From Colwellia sp. Arc7-635 (lineage in GTDB: Bacteria > Pseudomonadota > Gammaproteobacteria > Enterobacterales > Alteromonadaceae): 64,000 bases of DNA. Shown here piece by piece: positions 28,397-37,820 of the stretch (positions are counted from its first letter, which is position 1; the number at the start of each line of letters is the position of its first letter). The notes beneath the pieces were generated by a model. The model was given only the letters and a program-made list of their open reading frames with translations. It had not been told where the DNA came from and made no database searches. Location: contig NZ_CP034660.1 of the NCBI RefSeq assembly GCF_003971255.1, positions 2,542,001-2,606,000 of the forward strand, given 5' to 3'. Position numbers and translations under genes: made by a program.

Positions 28397-29236
28397 ATGA
28401 CAACATTACATATTGTATTGTCAGATTTAGAAGTCACTCATGCCATTTTTTCTAAAATAGCTATATTACAAAACAAGCTTTCGGTACAGGTAGTCTGGTA
28501 TATACATCACCATCAGCGTTTTTTTGATCGCAATTATTTCGCCGCTGAGTTAGCTAGCATATCAGATACTCTGCAGGCTAATGATGACAGTAAAATTAAT
28601 GATCTTAAGCTCAAAATAAAAAAATATTTTCCTCAAAGCAATATTCATATCTGTAAAGATAAGTATTGGACCAAAATGGTTGACAACATCGCTGATACGC
28701 TCGATCCAAGAGTGATCATTAGAGCGAAATCCGGTTTGAGTTCTGCTGATAATCACTACATTAGTCACAACAAAAGTACCGTTTTTATACTAGGTCAGAA
28801 AAAGTGGCAGGCAGATGGTAAAGCTGTTGGTGCAATTGACCCGTTTCATGAAGATGACAGTGAGAATAAGTCTGATATTAAAGTCTATAATTTCATGCGA
28901 AAGTGGGCTTCTGTCACTGAACAAAAGTCAGCATTTTTGTTGCATGTCATCCATATTCCACCGTTGGCCATAGAATATGAAAAGCAAATTGAAACACTAC
29001 ACAAAGAACAAATTTACCGTTTCGCCCGCACAGTAAAATGTCCAAAAGATCTCATCACGTTTACTCGTGGCACGCCTGAACACGCGTTAGTAAACTATAT
29101 TGACGAAAACGGGGTTGATTTAATTGCATTAGGCTGCAGAGAGCACACTTTATTTGATAAGTGGCTTAACGGTTCAACAATATCAGCCCTGATCAGCCAT
29201 AACAGCGCAGATATGGTGTTAATTAATAGCAATTAA
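28397..29236 (+). CDS. Universal stress protein, UspE-like
   Basis: Universal stress protein of 279 residues, about twice the length of a single UspA domain. The C-terminal half is a recognisable UspA fold (AFLLHVIHIPP, then LALGCREHTLFDKWLNGSTISALISHNSADMVLI-like end with the GxxGxN-type loop replaced by GCREHT). The N-terminal half is diverged but has the same strand order, so it is probably a tandem UspE-type protein. The weak G-rich loop means ATP binding is uncertain. An AGGAAG site precedes the ATG. It stands alone, with a bidirectional hairpin after it. Confidence 0.78.
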   Translation: MTTLHIVLSDLEVTHAIFSKIAILQNKLSVQVVWYIHHHQRFFDRNYFAAELASISDTLQANDDSKINDLKLKIKKYFPQSNIHICKDKYWTKMVDNIADTLDPRVIIRAKSGLSSADNHYISHNKSTVFILGQKKWQADGKAVGAIDPFHEDDSENKSDIKVYNFMRKWASVTEQKSAFLLHVIHIPPLAIEYEKQIETLHKEQIYRFARTVKCPKDLITFTRGTPEHALVNYIDENGVDLIALGCREHTLFDKWLNGSTISALISHNSADMVLINSN

Positions 29237-29276
29237 GCGCTGTTTATTGCTATTAGTTTCTATTAATGAACCATAA

Positions 29277-29304
29277 TTGGCTCTGTTTAAAACTACAGAG
29301 TCAA
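29277..29304. terminator. Bidirectional hairpin after the Usp gene
   Basis: TTGGCTCTGT (29277-29286) pairs with ACAGAGTCAA (29295-29304) with one G-U pair and an 8-base loop. Its right arm contains the stop region of the convergent membrane-protein gene, so it probably serves both genes. Confidence 0.55.
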
Positions 29305-29760
29305 TTTAAAGAATAGATCACCAAAGCCCCATAATATTGTGCCGGTGATCAACAGTGACACTTCAAGTATACCAAGCTGTAATCTAACCGCTTGCAGTAT
29401 CACCTCAGTCTTTTCTTTGAACTCATCTTCTATGGCTTGCAGTTCATTATCTTTATGTTCATCTGAAGCCTTTAATTTACGTAGTTTTCTTTTAGCACGT
29501 GCTAAATTAATACGGTGTTGAAAATCAAGACGCCCAATCAGTAACCTTTCTTGGATTATGCCACCTAAACTTGACCAAACGCCAAGCACAACGACTAAGC
29601 AACCGCTGCGTGAAAGCCATTCCAAACCAGCAAACTCTATGATTGATAAATACATCCCAGAAACCATTAATAATATTGCTAAAAGCCAATTAAGTAGAGG
29701 GTGGCGTCTAGATATAGTCGGAATATTAACTAATACGGGGGTTGCTGATTCACTTGACAT
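29293..29760 (-). CDS. Hypothetical membrane protein with coiled coil
   Basis: I do not recognise a named family. The 155-residue protein has two N-terminal membrane segments (LLNWLLAILLMVSGMYLSI and GCLVVVLGVWSSLGGI). A charged, helical, probably coiled-coil stretch follows (residues about 80-120, RAKRKLRKLKASDEHKDNELQAIEDEF), then a third membrane segment at the C terminus. An AAGAAG site precedes the ATG. It is a single gene between the Usp gene and the tamAB operon. Nothing in the sequence indicates a substrate or partner. Confidence 0.6.
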   Translation of the reverse strand: MSSESATPVLVNIPTISRRHPLLNWLLAILLMVSGMYLSIIEFAGLEWLSRSGCLVVVLGVWSSLGGIIQERLLIGRLDFQHRINLARAKRKLRKLKASDEHKDNELQAIEDEFKEKTEVILQAVRLQLGILEVSLLITGTILWGFGDLFFKLTL

Positions 29761-29867
29761 AAATAACTTCTTCTTTTAAAAGTTGATGGTTAACACGACT
29801 ATTTTAATTCTTCGCTCTATTGCTTTTCTAGCGATTCAACGACATCGTTGACAGCTTTTTATTATTT

Positions 29868-32800
29868 TTATTTGTTTTTATCAGTCACTTTTTCTTTGCT
29901 CGGTGAATACTGTTTTTTATAGTTTATATTTGCACTTATCTCTTCACCACTAGTGGCTTCGAACGAGATATTATCAGACAATTTATATTCGATATTCCAA
30001 CCGGCTTGGATACTATTGTCTGAGTCAATACTGGTGCCGTAGCCAACATTTAATCGATCGTTAATTTTAGCAGCAAGATCAACACGCGTACTGCCTCCGT
30101 TAGTACCATTTTTACTGGTAAAGGCGACATCTTTAAGGCCTAGTTGGTCACCAATTTTTTGCACCACTTTATTGGCACTTTCAACACCTAAACTGATCGC
30201 CGCACTCGTCAAAGCATTACCCTCTTGGGTTGATAGCGAGTCGAGATTACGCCCGGTAATGAGCAGCGAGAGTACATTTTCATCCGCTAGCGTTGGTTCA
30301 GAAAATAGCGTTAAACGTGGTTTATGTATTGTGCCATCGGCAATAATACCCACTTTAATCTCGTCAACAACGCGTACCGCTCTAAATTGAATACTAGGGT
30401 TTTCTGCGGCACCAAGAAATAACAACTGACCTTGTTCAATGGTTAATACTTGTTTGTAGGCCTCAAATTTACCGTCTTCTAGATCTAAACGACCATTAAG
30501 CACTAAAGTTTGTCCGGTAAGAAGTGATGCAGATAAATCACCTCGTATTGCACTTGATAGGCCAAAACCACTAATTTTAACGTTATCGCCAGCAGAGATG
30601 GTTAACGCGATGTTGTAATCGAATGCTGAATCCTTAAGTCGACTGTCTTTTACATTAACAATAACTTGATCTTCTGAAACACTAACTGCAGATTTAGGTA
30701 ATGACGCTATTTTAATATCGGCTTGATCAATCACTAAGTGACCGTCCACTTTTAAGTGTTTGTTTTGGTAATTAGCTGTTAACTTAGGAGAAACAATCAG
30801 CTTATTTTCACTATTATTGACTAAGGTAACTTGTTGTCCCTCAAGGGTTAGATCTGCTGTAATAGGCGCAGATAGTTTTGTTTTCCCCATAAGAGTTAAT
30901 GACCCTTGTGGGTTTTGTAACTCCCCTGTCAACGTAATCAGATCTTGTTGGCTAGTTATTTTTACTTTGCTGTCTCGTATGTCTAGCCCGTATTCATCAA
31001 CCACTAAATGCTTGATGTCGAGTATGCCTTTCCCATCCAGTAATGGTTTTCGCCAAGAGCCTGCAAGCGCAAAGCTTTGTACTAAACTGACATCAATTTT
31101 ATCGATGCGCTTTTGCCATTGCTTAAGCCATTCAAACTGTTGTAAATTGACCGCAAACTCACCAGATAATTTTGCAGTATCTGTCAACGGCCATTCACTA
31201 CTTAACTGTGCGCTTATTTCGTCCTCGGCTGGCAATTTCATCAGCAAGCGCGAAGATATTTTATCGTGCTGCCATTTACCTGAGATATTTAGTAATGGGA
31301 AGGTCAATAAATGTTGAAATTGCACCTGCTCGCTGTCATTTTTTTCATCAGGGATACTCAACACAATATCGCTTTGCTGTAAGTCAAAATCTAGTTCGTA
31401 ATTGAGGTTAGGAGTAGCATTAAGACTACCTTTGACCTCTTTATTCGTATTGGCTTTAGTCTTGGTTTTAGCACTGGTATTAGCACCGGCTTTAGCGCTA
31501 GCGTTAAGGTCAGGAGAAAATGACAGTAAAAAGCGCCCTTCTGGCATTGATATTTGTGATGGCCATTCTGGGAGCTGTAAACTTGTGTTAATACGTTGCC
31601 ATTGTGTCACCAGTGTTATTTTTTCTTGGCTATCTAGTTTGTTATTTTTTTGCTGCTGTTGCAGAGTATTAATAACAATGTCTTGTCCAGCTATTTCAAC
31701 ATCAGATGACGACCACTTAACATAAGGAATCGTTAAATTTGCGGTCACATTAGCGATTGTTGAGTTTTGTCCTGATAACGCCACCTTACCATTAACAATA
31801 CCTTCAACCGCTTTTGGTAATGCTACAGGGATGATGGTTTGCCAAGCCTTTAATTGTTCAATTACCGGTGACACAGACCATTGTTCAAAATTTATATTCG
31901 TCGTCCACTGTTTAATATTATGTTCAGCGTTAACACAAAAACGGCCAGTCCCCTTTAAACATAAATTGCTTACACTTTGTTTTTCACGGCTCAGTCGTAA
32001 TTGTTCTGCAGACAAAAGCAATCGTTCATCTTGATGTAGCGCAGAAAACTCAAGGTTACTGATTTGCCAAGTGGCGTCTGTTAGCTCACCGGTTATTGCT
32101 AATGGTGTCGAAAGAGGAACCGCTAATTTAGCTGTTTCATCTGATATAAATGTGCCGTCGAAGCTTAAATTAATACGATTTTCATCGGCTAGATTAGCAC
32201 CTAACATCACTTGATGAGCTTCAGGTAAGCCTGTTATTTTTAACATCGACTGCTCAATATCAACGTCATTAACACGTAATAAATCAGCCTGAATATCTGC
32301 TTGCCATCGCTCACTAAAATCGACAGACCAACGAATATTTTCTCCTGTTAGTTTTGCTAGGCCAAGCTTATTAATACGCCCTTCACTGGCTATCACCCAA
32401 GTCGATTGTTGCTTTTGTATCTGCCAACTCGCGTCAATATTTTCTAAGTTCAGGTTATTATCTAACGCTAGGCTCTTCCCTTTAATTTCAGCTTTTAAAA
32501 ATAAATTTTCTGCTAGCGGATCGTTAACCTTAAACTCACCCTGCAAGACTGCTGAAAGCTCACCCAAGGTTAACTCGTCGCTATTAACGCTTAACATACC
32601 TTGCTTAACCGCTATATTGGCCTTTAACAGTATTGGCCATTTATTTGCTGTTTTTGTTTGAAGTTTTGTTTGGGATTTTGTTTGGGATTTTGTTTGGGAT
32701 TTTGTTAGCACCTTAGTATCAACTTTCGTGTTAGCCAGCGCTTTATCTTCTTCATCTGAAGGTAAAACGTACTGTAACGATGTGCTAACTTGCGCTTCAC

Positions 32801-33950
32801 TGAGTTCACTTTTTATCTGAACCGTAATTTTACTATCACTTTGCCAGTCCAGTACATCAGCTAAATCTGTATTCATCTCAAGTTGTATGTTCTCTAGCGT
32901 TTGCCAGGTGGTTTGTGCTTGCAAGTTTGAAGTCAACTTAGGCCAATCTAGATCAAATGTTGCTTTTGCTTGTTCAATTACCACTGCTTGCTGAGCAATT
33001 TCAACTCTTTGATTGTTTGCTGTTAGCTTGCCATGCTTTAAAAATAACCCTTGGTTATAAAACCAATCACTAGTAATGGTAAGTTGTTGAGGTTCTTGCA
33101 ATTGTAAAGTTAATTGCGACAATTGACTGATATCGCCCTTTGACTTTATGTTGCTCACCAAGCTTGGTCCTGACACCTTAACATCAAGCTGATGTGACCA
33201 TTTTTTTCGCATGTCCACATAACCTGAAGCTGAAAGGTTATGCTCTTGAAAGACGGCCGTTAATTTACCCAAACTAACTTTACTGCGCATAAGTGCTAAG
33301 TTGGCTATTTTCAGCGTTACAATCTCATAACTGCTAACTTCACTTGCATGGGTATTGTCGATACTTACCTTGCTGGCGTTATTATGAATCACTGCATCAT
33401 CAACCGCAGCATTCTCAACTGATGTACTATTAACCAGATTATTATTAACCTCAGCACTCGCTCTCTTGACAGTACTAGCACCCTGATTAGAAACCTGTTG
33501 GTAGTGAATGTTCGCGATGGTAATTTGCTTAACTTTCACCTTAATGGGTAATTTAATAGCGCTGAGCTCTGGCCAATTCTGTACTTGATTATCGCTGATT
33601 TTTTCACTGGTATTTACTAGCGTTAATGATGTTAGCGCGACACTTTCACAGGAAACTAAACCATCAAGTAAATGCAGCCATTGGCAATTAACCGTTAGCC
33701 CCTTCGCTTGAATGTTTTGTTTGTCTTGTTGCCAATTTAATTCGGTTAAACGAACTTGCGTGCTAAGTGTGCCACTAACATTACCTATCTGTAAGGTTTG
33801 TGGTTGAAATCCAGTTGTACGTGCAACAAGCCACTGCAAGCCCGACTCTGTTGTGTAAAACCAAGAAAGTATGATGAGTACTAACGTCACTAATGCTAAC
33901 GAAGCAAGACTACACCATTTAGCGATAACTCTTTTACTCATTTGGCTCAT
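29868..33950 (-). CDS. tamB: TamB, translocation and assembly module subunit
   Basis: Inner-membrane-anchored AsmA-like protein spanning the periplasm; with TamA it helps build the outer membrane and is linked to phospholipid transport. The 1360 residues comprise one N-terminal membrane segment (about residues 14-34), a very long beta-rich region, and the conserved C-terminal DUF490 domain (around TAAISLGVESANKVVQKIGDQL and NDRLNVGYGTSIDSDNSIQ). Two low-complexity lysine/threonine linkers interrupt it: a tandem K-S-Q-T run encoded at about 32657-32706 and a K/T/A/N-rich run near 31440-31500. Its ATG overlaps the tamA stop by 4 bases (33947-33950). Confidence 0.93.
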   Translation of the reverse strand: MSQMSKRVIAKWCSLASLALVTLVLIILSWFYTTESGLQWLVARTTGFQPQTLQIGNVSGTLSTQVRLTELNWQQDKQNIQAKGLTVNCQWLHLLDGLVSCESVALTSLTLVNTSEKISDNQVQNWPELSAIKLPIKVKVKQITIANIHYQQVSNQGASTVKRASAEVNNNLVNSTSVENAAVDDAVIHNNASKVSIDNTHASEVSSYEIVTLKIANLALMRSKVSLGKLTAVFQEHNLSASGYVDMRKKWSHQLDVKVSGPSLVSNIKSKGDISQLSQLTLQLQEPQQLTITSDWFYNQGLFLKHGKLTANNQRVEIAQQAVVIEQAKATFDLDWPKLTSNLQAQTTWQTLENIQLEMNTDLADVLDWQSDSKITVQIKSELSEAQVSTSLQYVLPSDEEDKALANTKVDTKVLTKSQTKSQTKSQTKLQTKTANKWPILLKANIAVKQGMLSVNSDELTLGELSAVLQGEFKVNDPLAENLFLKAEIKGKSLALDNNLNLENIDASWQIQKQQSTWVIASEGRINKLGLAKLTGENIRWSVDFSERWQADIQADLLRVNDVDIEQSMLKITGLPEAHQVMLGANLADENRINLSFDGTFISDETAKLAVPLSTPLAITGELTDATWQISNLEFSALHQDERLLLSAEQLRLSREKQSVSNLCLKGTGRFCVNAEHNIKQWTTNINFEQWSVSPVIEQLKAWQTIIPVALPKAVEGIVNGKVALSGQNSTIANVTANLTIPYVKWSSSDVEIAGQDIVINTLQQQQKNNKLDSQEKITLVTQWQRINTSLQLPEWPSQISMPEGRFLLSFSPDLNASAKAGANTSAKTKTKANTNKEVKGSLNATPNLNYELDFDLQQSDIVLSIPDEKNDSEQVQFQHLLTFPLLNISGKWQHDKISSRLLMKLPAEDEISAQLSSEWPLTDTAKLSGEFAVNLQQFEWLKQWQKRIDKIDVSLVQSFALAGSWRKPLLDGKGILDIKHLVVDEYGLDIRDSKVKITSQQDLITLTGELQNPQGSLTLMGKTKLSAPITADLTLEGQQVTLVNNSENKLIVSPKLTANYQNKHLKVDGHLVIDQADIKIASLPKSAVSVSEDQVIVNVKDSRLKDSAFDYNIALTISAGDNVKISGFGLSSAIRGDLSASLLTGQTLVLNGRLDLEDGKFEAYKQVLTIEQGQLLFLGAAENPSIQFRAVRVVDEIKVGIIADGTIHKPRLTLFSEPTLADENVLSLLITGRNLDSLSTQEGNALTSAAISLGVESANKVVQKIGDQLGLKDVAFTSKNGTNGGSTRVDLAAKINDRLNVGYGTSIDSDNSIQAGWNIEYKLSDNISFEATSGEEISANINYKKQYSPSKEKVTDKNK
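32657..32706 (-). repeat. 12-base tandem repeats inside tamB
   Basis: Four near-identical 12-base units (tgggattttgtt on the plus strand, the outermost diverged) encode repeated K-S-Q-T residues in a linker of TamB. The reading frame is kept because the unit is a multiple of three. Confidence 0.8.
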
Positions 33951-35725
33951 AAGTCTGGCCCTATAGTGACATGCAAACGCCAGCCTTTATCGCCGTCTAA
34001 TGCTTTAGCAACGTCAAGTCGAATAGCACCAATAGGTGTTACCCAACGTAAACCTGTACCTACTGATTTATATAATTTCAGCGCACGCCAATCATTAAAA
34101 GCATTACCTTGGTCAGTGAATATTGCCCAACGAAAATCTTCTTTAAATAAATAATCGATTTCAAGGCTTGAAGTAAATAAATGCTTACCGCCGATTAACA
34201 CATCATCATCAAGCGGCGACAAACTTTGATGCTTATAACCGCGCACAGAGACATCACCACCAGCAAAAAAACGATAATTTGATGGCATAGAACGATTAAA
34301 GTCTTCCGTGTCCATCCAAGTAGTACCTATTCGCGCTCGCATTAATAAACGCCAATCACTATTTATTGACCAAATACGCTTTAATCGTTGATCGGTTTGT
34401 AAAAAGGTAATATTGGGGTCACTCAGTTGTTCACCACTAAAACGAAAAACACTTTGCCAACGCCACCCTTCAGTTGCAGAGAAAGGGTCAGTAACACTGT
34501 AATAGTTTAGTTGCCATGAAGGAACAATATACTCAAGGCTACTATCAACATCTGCATCAGATGTTAGTTGCTCTTGTGCAAGTACCAATGACCATTGGCT
34601 CGACCAATGAGCGTCAATTTTATTGGCTAAGACAGACTCAAGCGTGAAAATTTTACTCTCGCCAATTTCTTCATTTTTAACCTGGTAACTCACCAAGTTT
34701 ATCCATTGGCTTGATTCTTTATCCAAGGGAATTTGATATTGAAACGTGGCATGAATATCAGCCTTATCTAATTTAACTTTATTGAAATCGACCGCCGCCA
34801 CATACTGATGGGCTTTGTTATTTACACGTCGATTTGTCCAGCTAACCCCAAGCTTGCCACCACTATCAGTGCCATAACCTAACAACGTTTTAAGTTCATA
34901 TTTCTCGGTATCTATAATTGAAAAATTAACGTCAACTGTTTTTGTTAAGTGATCAATAGATTGCTCAACGACAACCGATTTAAAAAAGCCAGATCGATTG
35001 AGAGTTTGTTGACTGGTAACAATAGTAGACTGATTATAATTTTGCCCTGAACGAATAGTTGAATAGTTATTAATAAGCTCATGCGATAAAACAGTGCCTT
35101 CAATAATAATCTTGTTGATAGTGTAACGTTCGCCACAACTAAATACCCATTTAACATTAGCTTGCAGCTTTTCAGTATCGACACTTAAGGTGCTTCTGGT
35201 AAATGTTGAATTTAATAAACCTATCGACTGCGCTTGCTGTTGTAGTAACGATTTAAACTGACTGTAATCACCATGATTAATTACTTTTCCTTTAATAAAA
35301 GGAGGACTAGCAATCAGTTGTGAAAGCTCATTGGGTGCATTATCACAGCTCAGAGAAATATCAACATTATTCCAGCGCACTGGACTCTGTAAATCAACAT
35401 TGAGATTTTTACCTTCCTTGTCATCCAACAGGGTTAAAATAGGTTGATAGTAACCTAATGCTTGCAGCGCCGAGCGTGTTTTGGTGAGAATATTATTGTC
35501 TGACTGTGGAAAACCTAGAATAGATAAGGGAATAACATTTTCGTGACTACTCAAACTGCGTAAGATATTAACTTTTAACGCCGACTCAACACCGGTGATC
35601 GTGATAGGTGTGCCTCTGTTAGCCTCTGGTTCTGCCGCTAGTACTTCAAAAGTGTTGGTTAACATCAAAACAGTGAGTAATGAATAAAATAGTCGTGTGT
35701 TGCTTAGGGAATTCACTTGTTTCAA
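33947..35725 (-). CDS. tamA: TamA, outer-membrane assembly factor
   Basis: Omp85-family outer-membrane protein that pairs with TamB. The 592-residue protein has a signal peptide (FYSLLTVLMLTNTFEVLAAE), about three POTRA domains through residue 265, and a 16-strand barrel. The Omp85 signature appears in FFAGGDVSVRGYKHQSL, and the protein ends in HVTIGPDL. Residues RGY in that loop are the conserved lid motif. It is the first gene of tamA-tamB, which are translationally coupled. Length and order match the family. Confidence 0.93.
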   Translation of the reverse strand: MKQVNSLSNTRLFYSLLTVLMLTNTFEVLAAEPEANRGTPITITGVESALKVNILRSLSSHENVIPLSILGFPQSDNNILTKTRSALQALGYYQPILTLLDDKEGKNLNVDLQSPVRWNNVDISLSCDNAPNELSQLIASPPFIKGKVINHGDYSQFKSLLQQQAQSIGLLNSTFTRSTLSVDTEKLQANVKWVFSCGERYTINKIIIEGTVLSHELINNYSTIRSGQNYNQSTIVTSQQTLNRSGFFKSVVVEQSIDHLTKTVDVNFSIIDTEKYELKTLLGYGTDSGGKLGVSWTNRRVNNKAHQYVAAVDFNKVKLDKADIHATFQYQIPLDKESSQWINLVSYQVKNEEIGESKIFTLESVLANKIDAHWSSQWSLVLAQEQLTSDADVDSSLEYIVPSWQLNYYSVTDPFSATEGWRWQSVFRFSGEQLSDPNITFLQTDQRLKRIWSINSDWRLLMRARIGTTWMDTEDFNRSMPSNYRFFAGGDVSVRGYKHQSLSPLDDDVLIGGKHLFTSSLEIDYLFKEDFRWAIFTDQGNAFNDWRALKLYKSVGTGLRWVTPIGAIRLDVAKALDGDKGWRLHVTIGPDL

Positions 35726-36424
35726 TATTTATCCACTGTTGGCGAGTTATCTAATAATAACATCGTTGAGTTATTGTGACGCTGCGGCTTATTCAAATTT
35801 ATCTAACTAAAGTTTGCTCACTCATTTGGGTAAACCTGTGCTGTATTTTTTAACGTGCTAGAGCGAGATAAATAATACATACAATACAGGTAGCAAGAGC
35901 CACTACTATAAATAAACTTCAGGATTATAATTATGACGGCTTTGCCTTGGGATAGCATCAAATAAATACTTTTTGTATTAAATCTTAGCAAAGCGGGTAT
36001 TAAGTTAGGTTGCGGTTTTAAGGTAAGTTAATGCAAATAAAACATCACAACGATTAGACAAGTTAGTTTATCTGTATTGAAAATATTTACACTTTCGAAA
36101 ATAACATAAATACCTTTATAAAATTAATACCTTACCTAAATAACAGTCAAATCACATAAAAAATCATAGCCGGTGTATTGGCTATGATTTCAATCGTAAT
36201 AAGTAACGACAACATTCAACAGCAATCAGTTATGCTAAAGCGCTATAAATACGCAGTTGCAAGCTTGTTATTAGTAGATACGCTAGATCTTACTCAAGCA
36301 AATGCTTATTTTTAAAACTCATTATCCTTTGCCCTGTTCAACAAGTCTTCAGGAAATAACTTAATCCGCTTTAAACACAACGTTCATATCTTAAGCGTAT
36401 GTCGATTTAACAACTAAAAGCGAG
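35726..36424. other. Spacer upstream of tamA
   Basis: About 700 bases between the CorA-type gene and tamA, both on the minus strand. It contains a strong hairpin at 36161-36190 on the CorA side. A 27-codon open frame at about 36231-36315 (plus) has no ribosome site and is not called. Confidence 0.45.
36161..36190 (-). terminator. Terminator downstream of the CorA-type gene
   Basis: AAATCATAGCC (36161-36171) and GGCTATGATTT (36180-36190) form a perfect 11-base stem with an 8-base loop. Read on the minus strand it is followed by TTTTTTATG, a normal rho-independent terminator, although it lies about 230 bases beyond the gene's stop. Confidence 0.7.
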
Positions 36425-37396
36425 CTACAACCAACGCTTTTTCTTAAATATTAGTAATAGCACCACCGACACCACAGCCATAACGCCTAATAAAATGAAA
36501 TAGCCGTTAGCCGCTTTCAATTCGGGAATATACTCAAAGTTCATACCATAAATACCTGCGAGGAAAGTTAACGGCACGAACAATGCTGTGATCACCGTTA
36601 ATACCCGCATCGTCGCGTTAAGCTGATGCGATGTTACCGACATATAGCCATTAATTAAATCACCACAAATATCGTAATACATTTGCGATAAGCTTAGCAG
36701 CCTATCTAAACGCTCACGTAGGTCATTAACGGTATGAATTTCTTTATCGGTGATCAAATCTGTATCATCATCATCGACATAAGCTTTTAAGGTATCGCCC
36801 ATGCTGACATGATAATTAAAAGTACGCCGTATTTTCACTAATTGCGAACGATGTGAAGTGATCTGTTTCATCATTTGGTCATTCCCACTTAACTGAAACT
36901 TGTCCTCAATTTTTTCTAGTTCTGCTTCAAAGCTAAACAATTCTTTAAGGTAGTAACCACAACTACAATGGAATAATCTCAAAGCCATATGAACAGGGCT
37001 GCGCTTAAGGTATTTTTCACTCTCTTGATTAAATAACTCATTAATCGCCAAAGAACTTTGTGGATGGCGCGTTATTAACAGTCGTTTGCCAATAAACATA
37101 CTGATTTGCAAATGACCAAACCTAAGACCATCATCATTAGCAACGATGCCGCGATATAGCATAAAAATATAATCTTTAAACAGTTCAATTTTAGGTGGAT
37201 GACGCTCACGTTGGGCATCGCTGATGGCAAGCGGATGGCAATTGAATTTAGTTAATAAGCGCTTTTCTTCTTCTAACTCAACATTATCAAGATCAATCCA
37301 TAACGTTGTTTTATCATTTTCTTGCCATTGTTGTATTAATTCACTGCTACCAAAGACGGTTTTTTCTGTTGGTGATATCAACATACATTTTATCAT
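36425..37396 (-). CDS. CorA/ZntB-type divalent cation transporter
   Basis: Membrane transporter of 323 residues in the CorA superfamily, which moves Mg2+, Co2+ or Zn2+. A long cytoplasmic N-terminal domain is followed by two C-terminal membrane helices. The signature GMN, in GIYGMNFEYIPELK, sits at the end of the first helix, and the protein ends in the basic IFKKKRWL. The sequence does not decide between CorA and ZntB. It lies 424 bases from the divergent mgtE-CNNM pair, so the locus concentrates divalent-cation transport. Confidence 0.88.
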   Translation of the reverse strand: MIKCMLISPTEKTVFGSSELIQQWQENDKTTLWIDLDNVELEEEKRLLTKFNCHPLAISDAQRERHPPKIELFKDYIFMLYRGIVANDDGLRFGHLQISMFIGKRLLITRHPQSSLAINELFNQESEKYLKRSPVHMALRLFHCSCGYYLKELFSFEAELEKIEDKFQLSGNDQMMKQITSHRSQLVKIRRTFNYHVSMGDTLKAYVDDDDTDLITDKEIHTVNDLRERLDRLLSLSQMYYDICGDLINGYMSVTSHQLNATMRVLTVITALFVPLTFLAGIYGMNFEYIPELKAANGYFILLGVMAVVSVVLLLIFKKKRWL

Positions 37397-37820
37397 TTGA
37401 CACTCTCAATATGCCCCGAATTTAACGGGATAATTCATTAACCTGCCGCCTTAATTTAACGATGTCGCTATTAAGGTAATACCGGCGAACAAAAGACTTA
37501 AAAAATAGTCAGTTAAATTATTATAAAAGTTAACCTATTTACCTTGATTGTAATACAATTAGTGATAAATACTCATAAAATTCATGAAAATAATTACTAT
37601 GATTTACCCAGTAAAATGCAGAAATATCTACTGGTGAAATTATTAAGCAAGATACCAGATAAACTATCAAATAAACGCGCGAATTTACGCTATACAAAAA
37701 TTACATATAGCAGAGATTAAATAACTATTGCATAACGGTGAAATGACAAGTAAATTCCCGACCCCGTAATGCATCACCAAAGCCATCGACCTTTTATTAA
37801 AAGGCTATAAGGATAAATAC
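37397..37820. other. Divergent promoter region CorA-type / mgtE
   Basis: AT-rich spacer between divergent transporter genes. I looked for an M-box-type magnesium riboswitch ahead of mgtE and could not recognise one. No gene is seen. Confidence 0.4.

Noticed and set aside
36231-36315. 27-codon open frame with a hydrophobic centre upstream of tamA
   Set aside because: No ribosome site and no sign of conservation that I can judge.
37397-37820. Possible M-box riboswitch before mgtE
   Set aside because: I could not find the conserved core elements by eye. A covariance search would decide.
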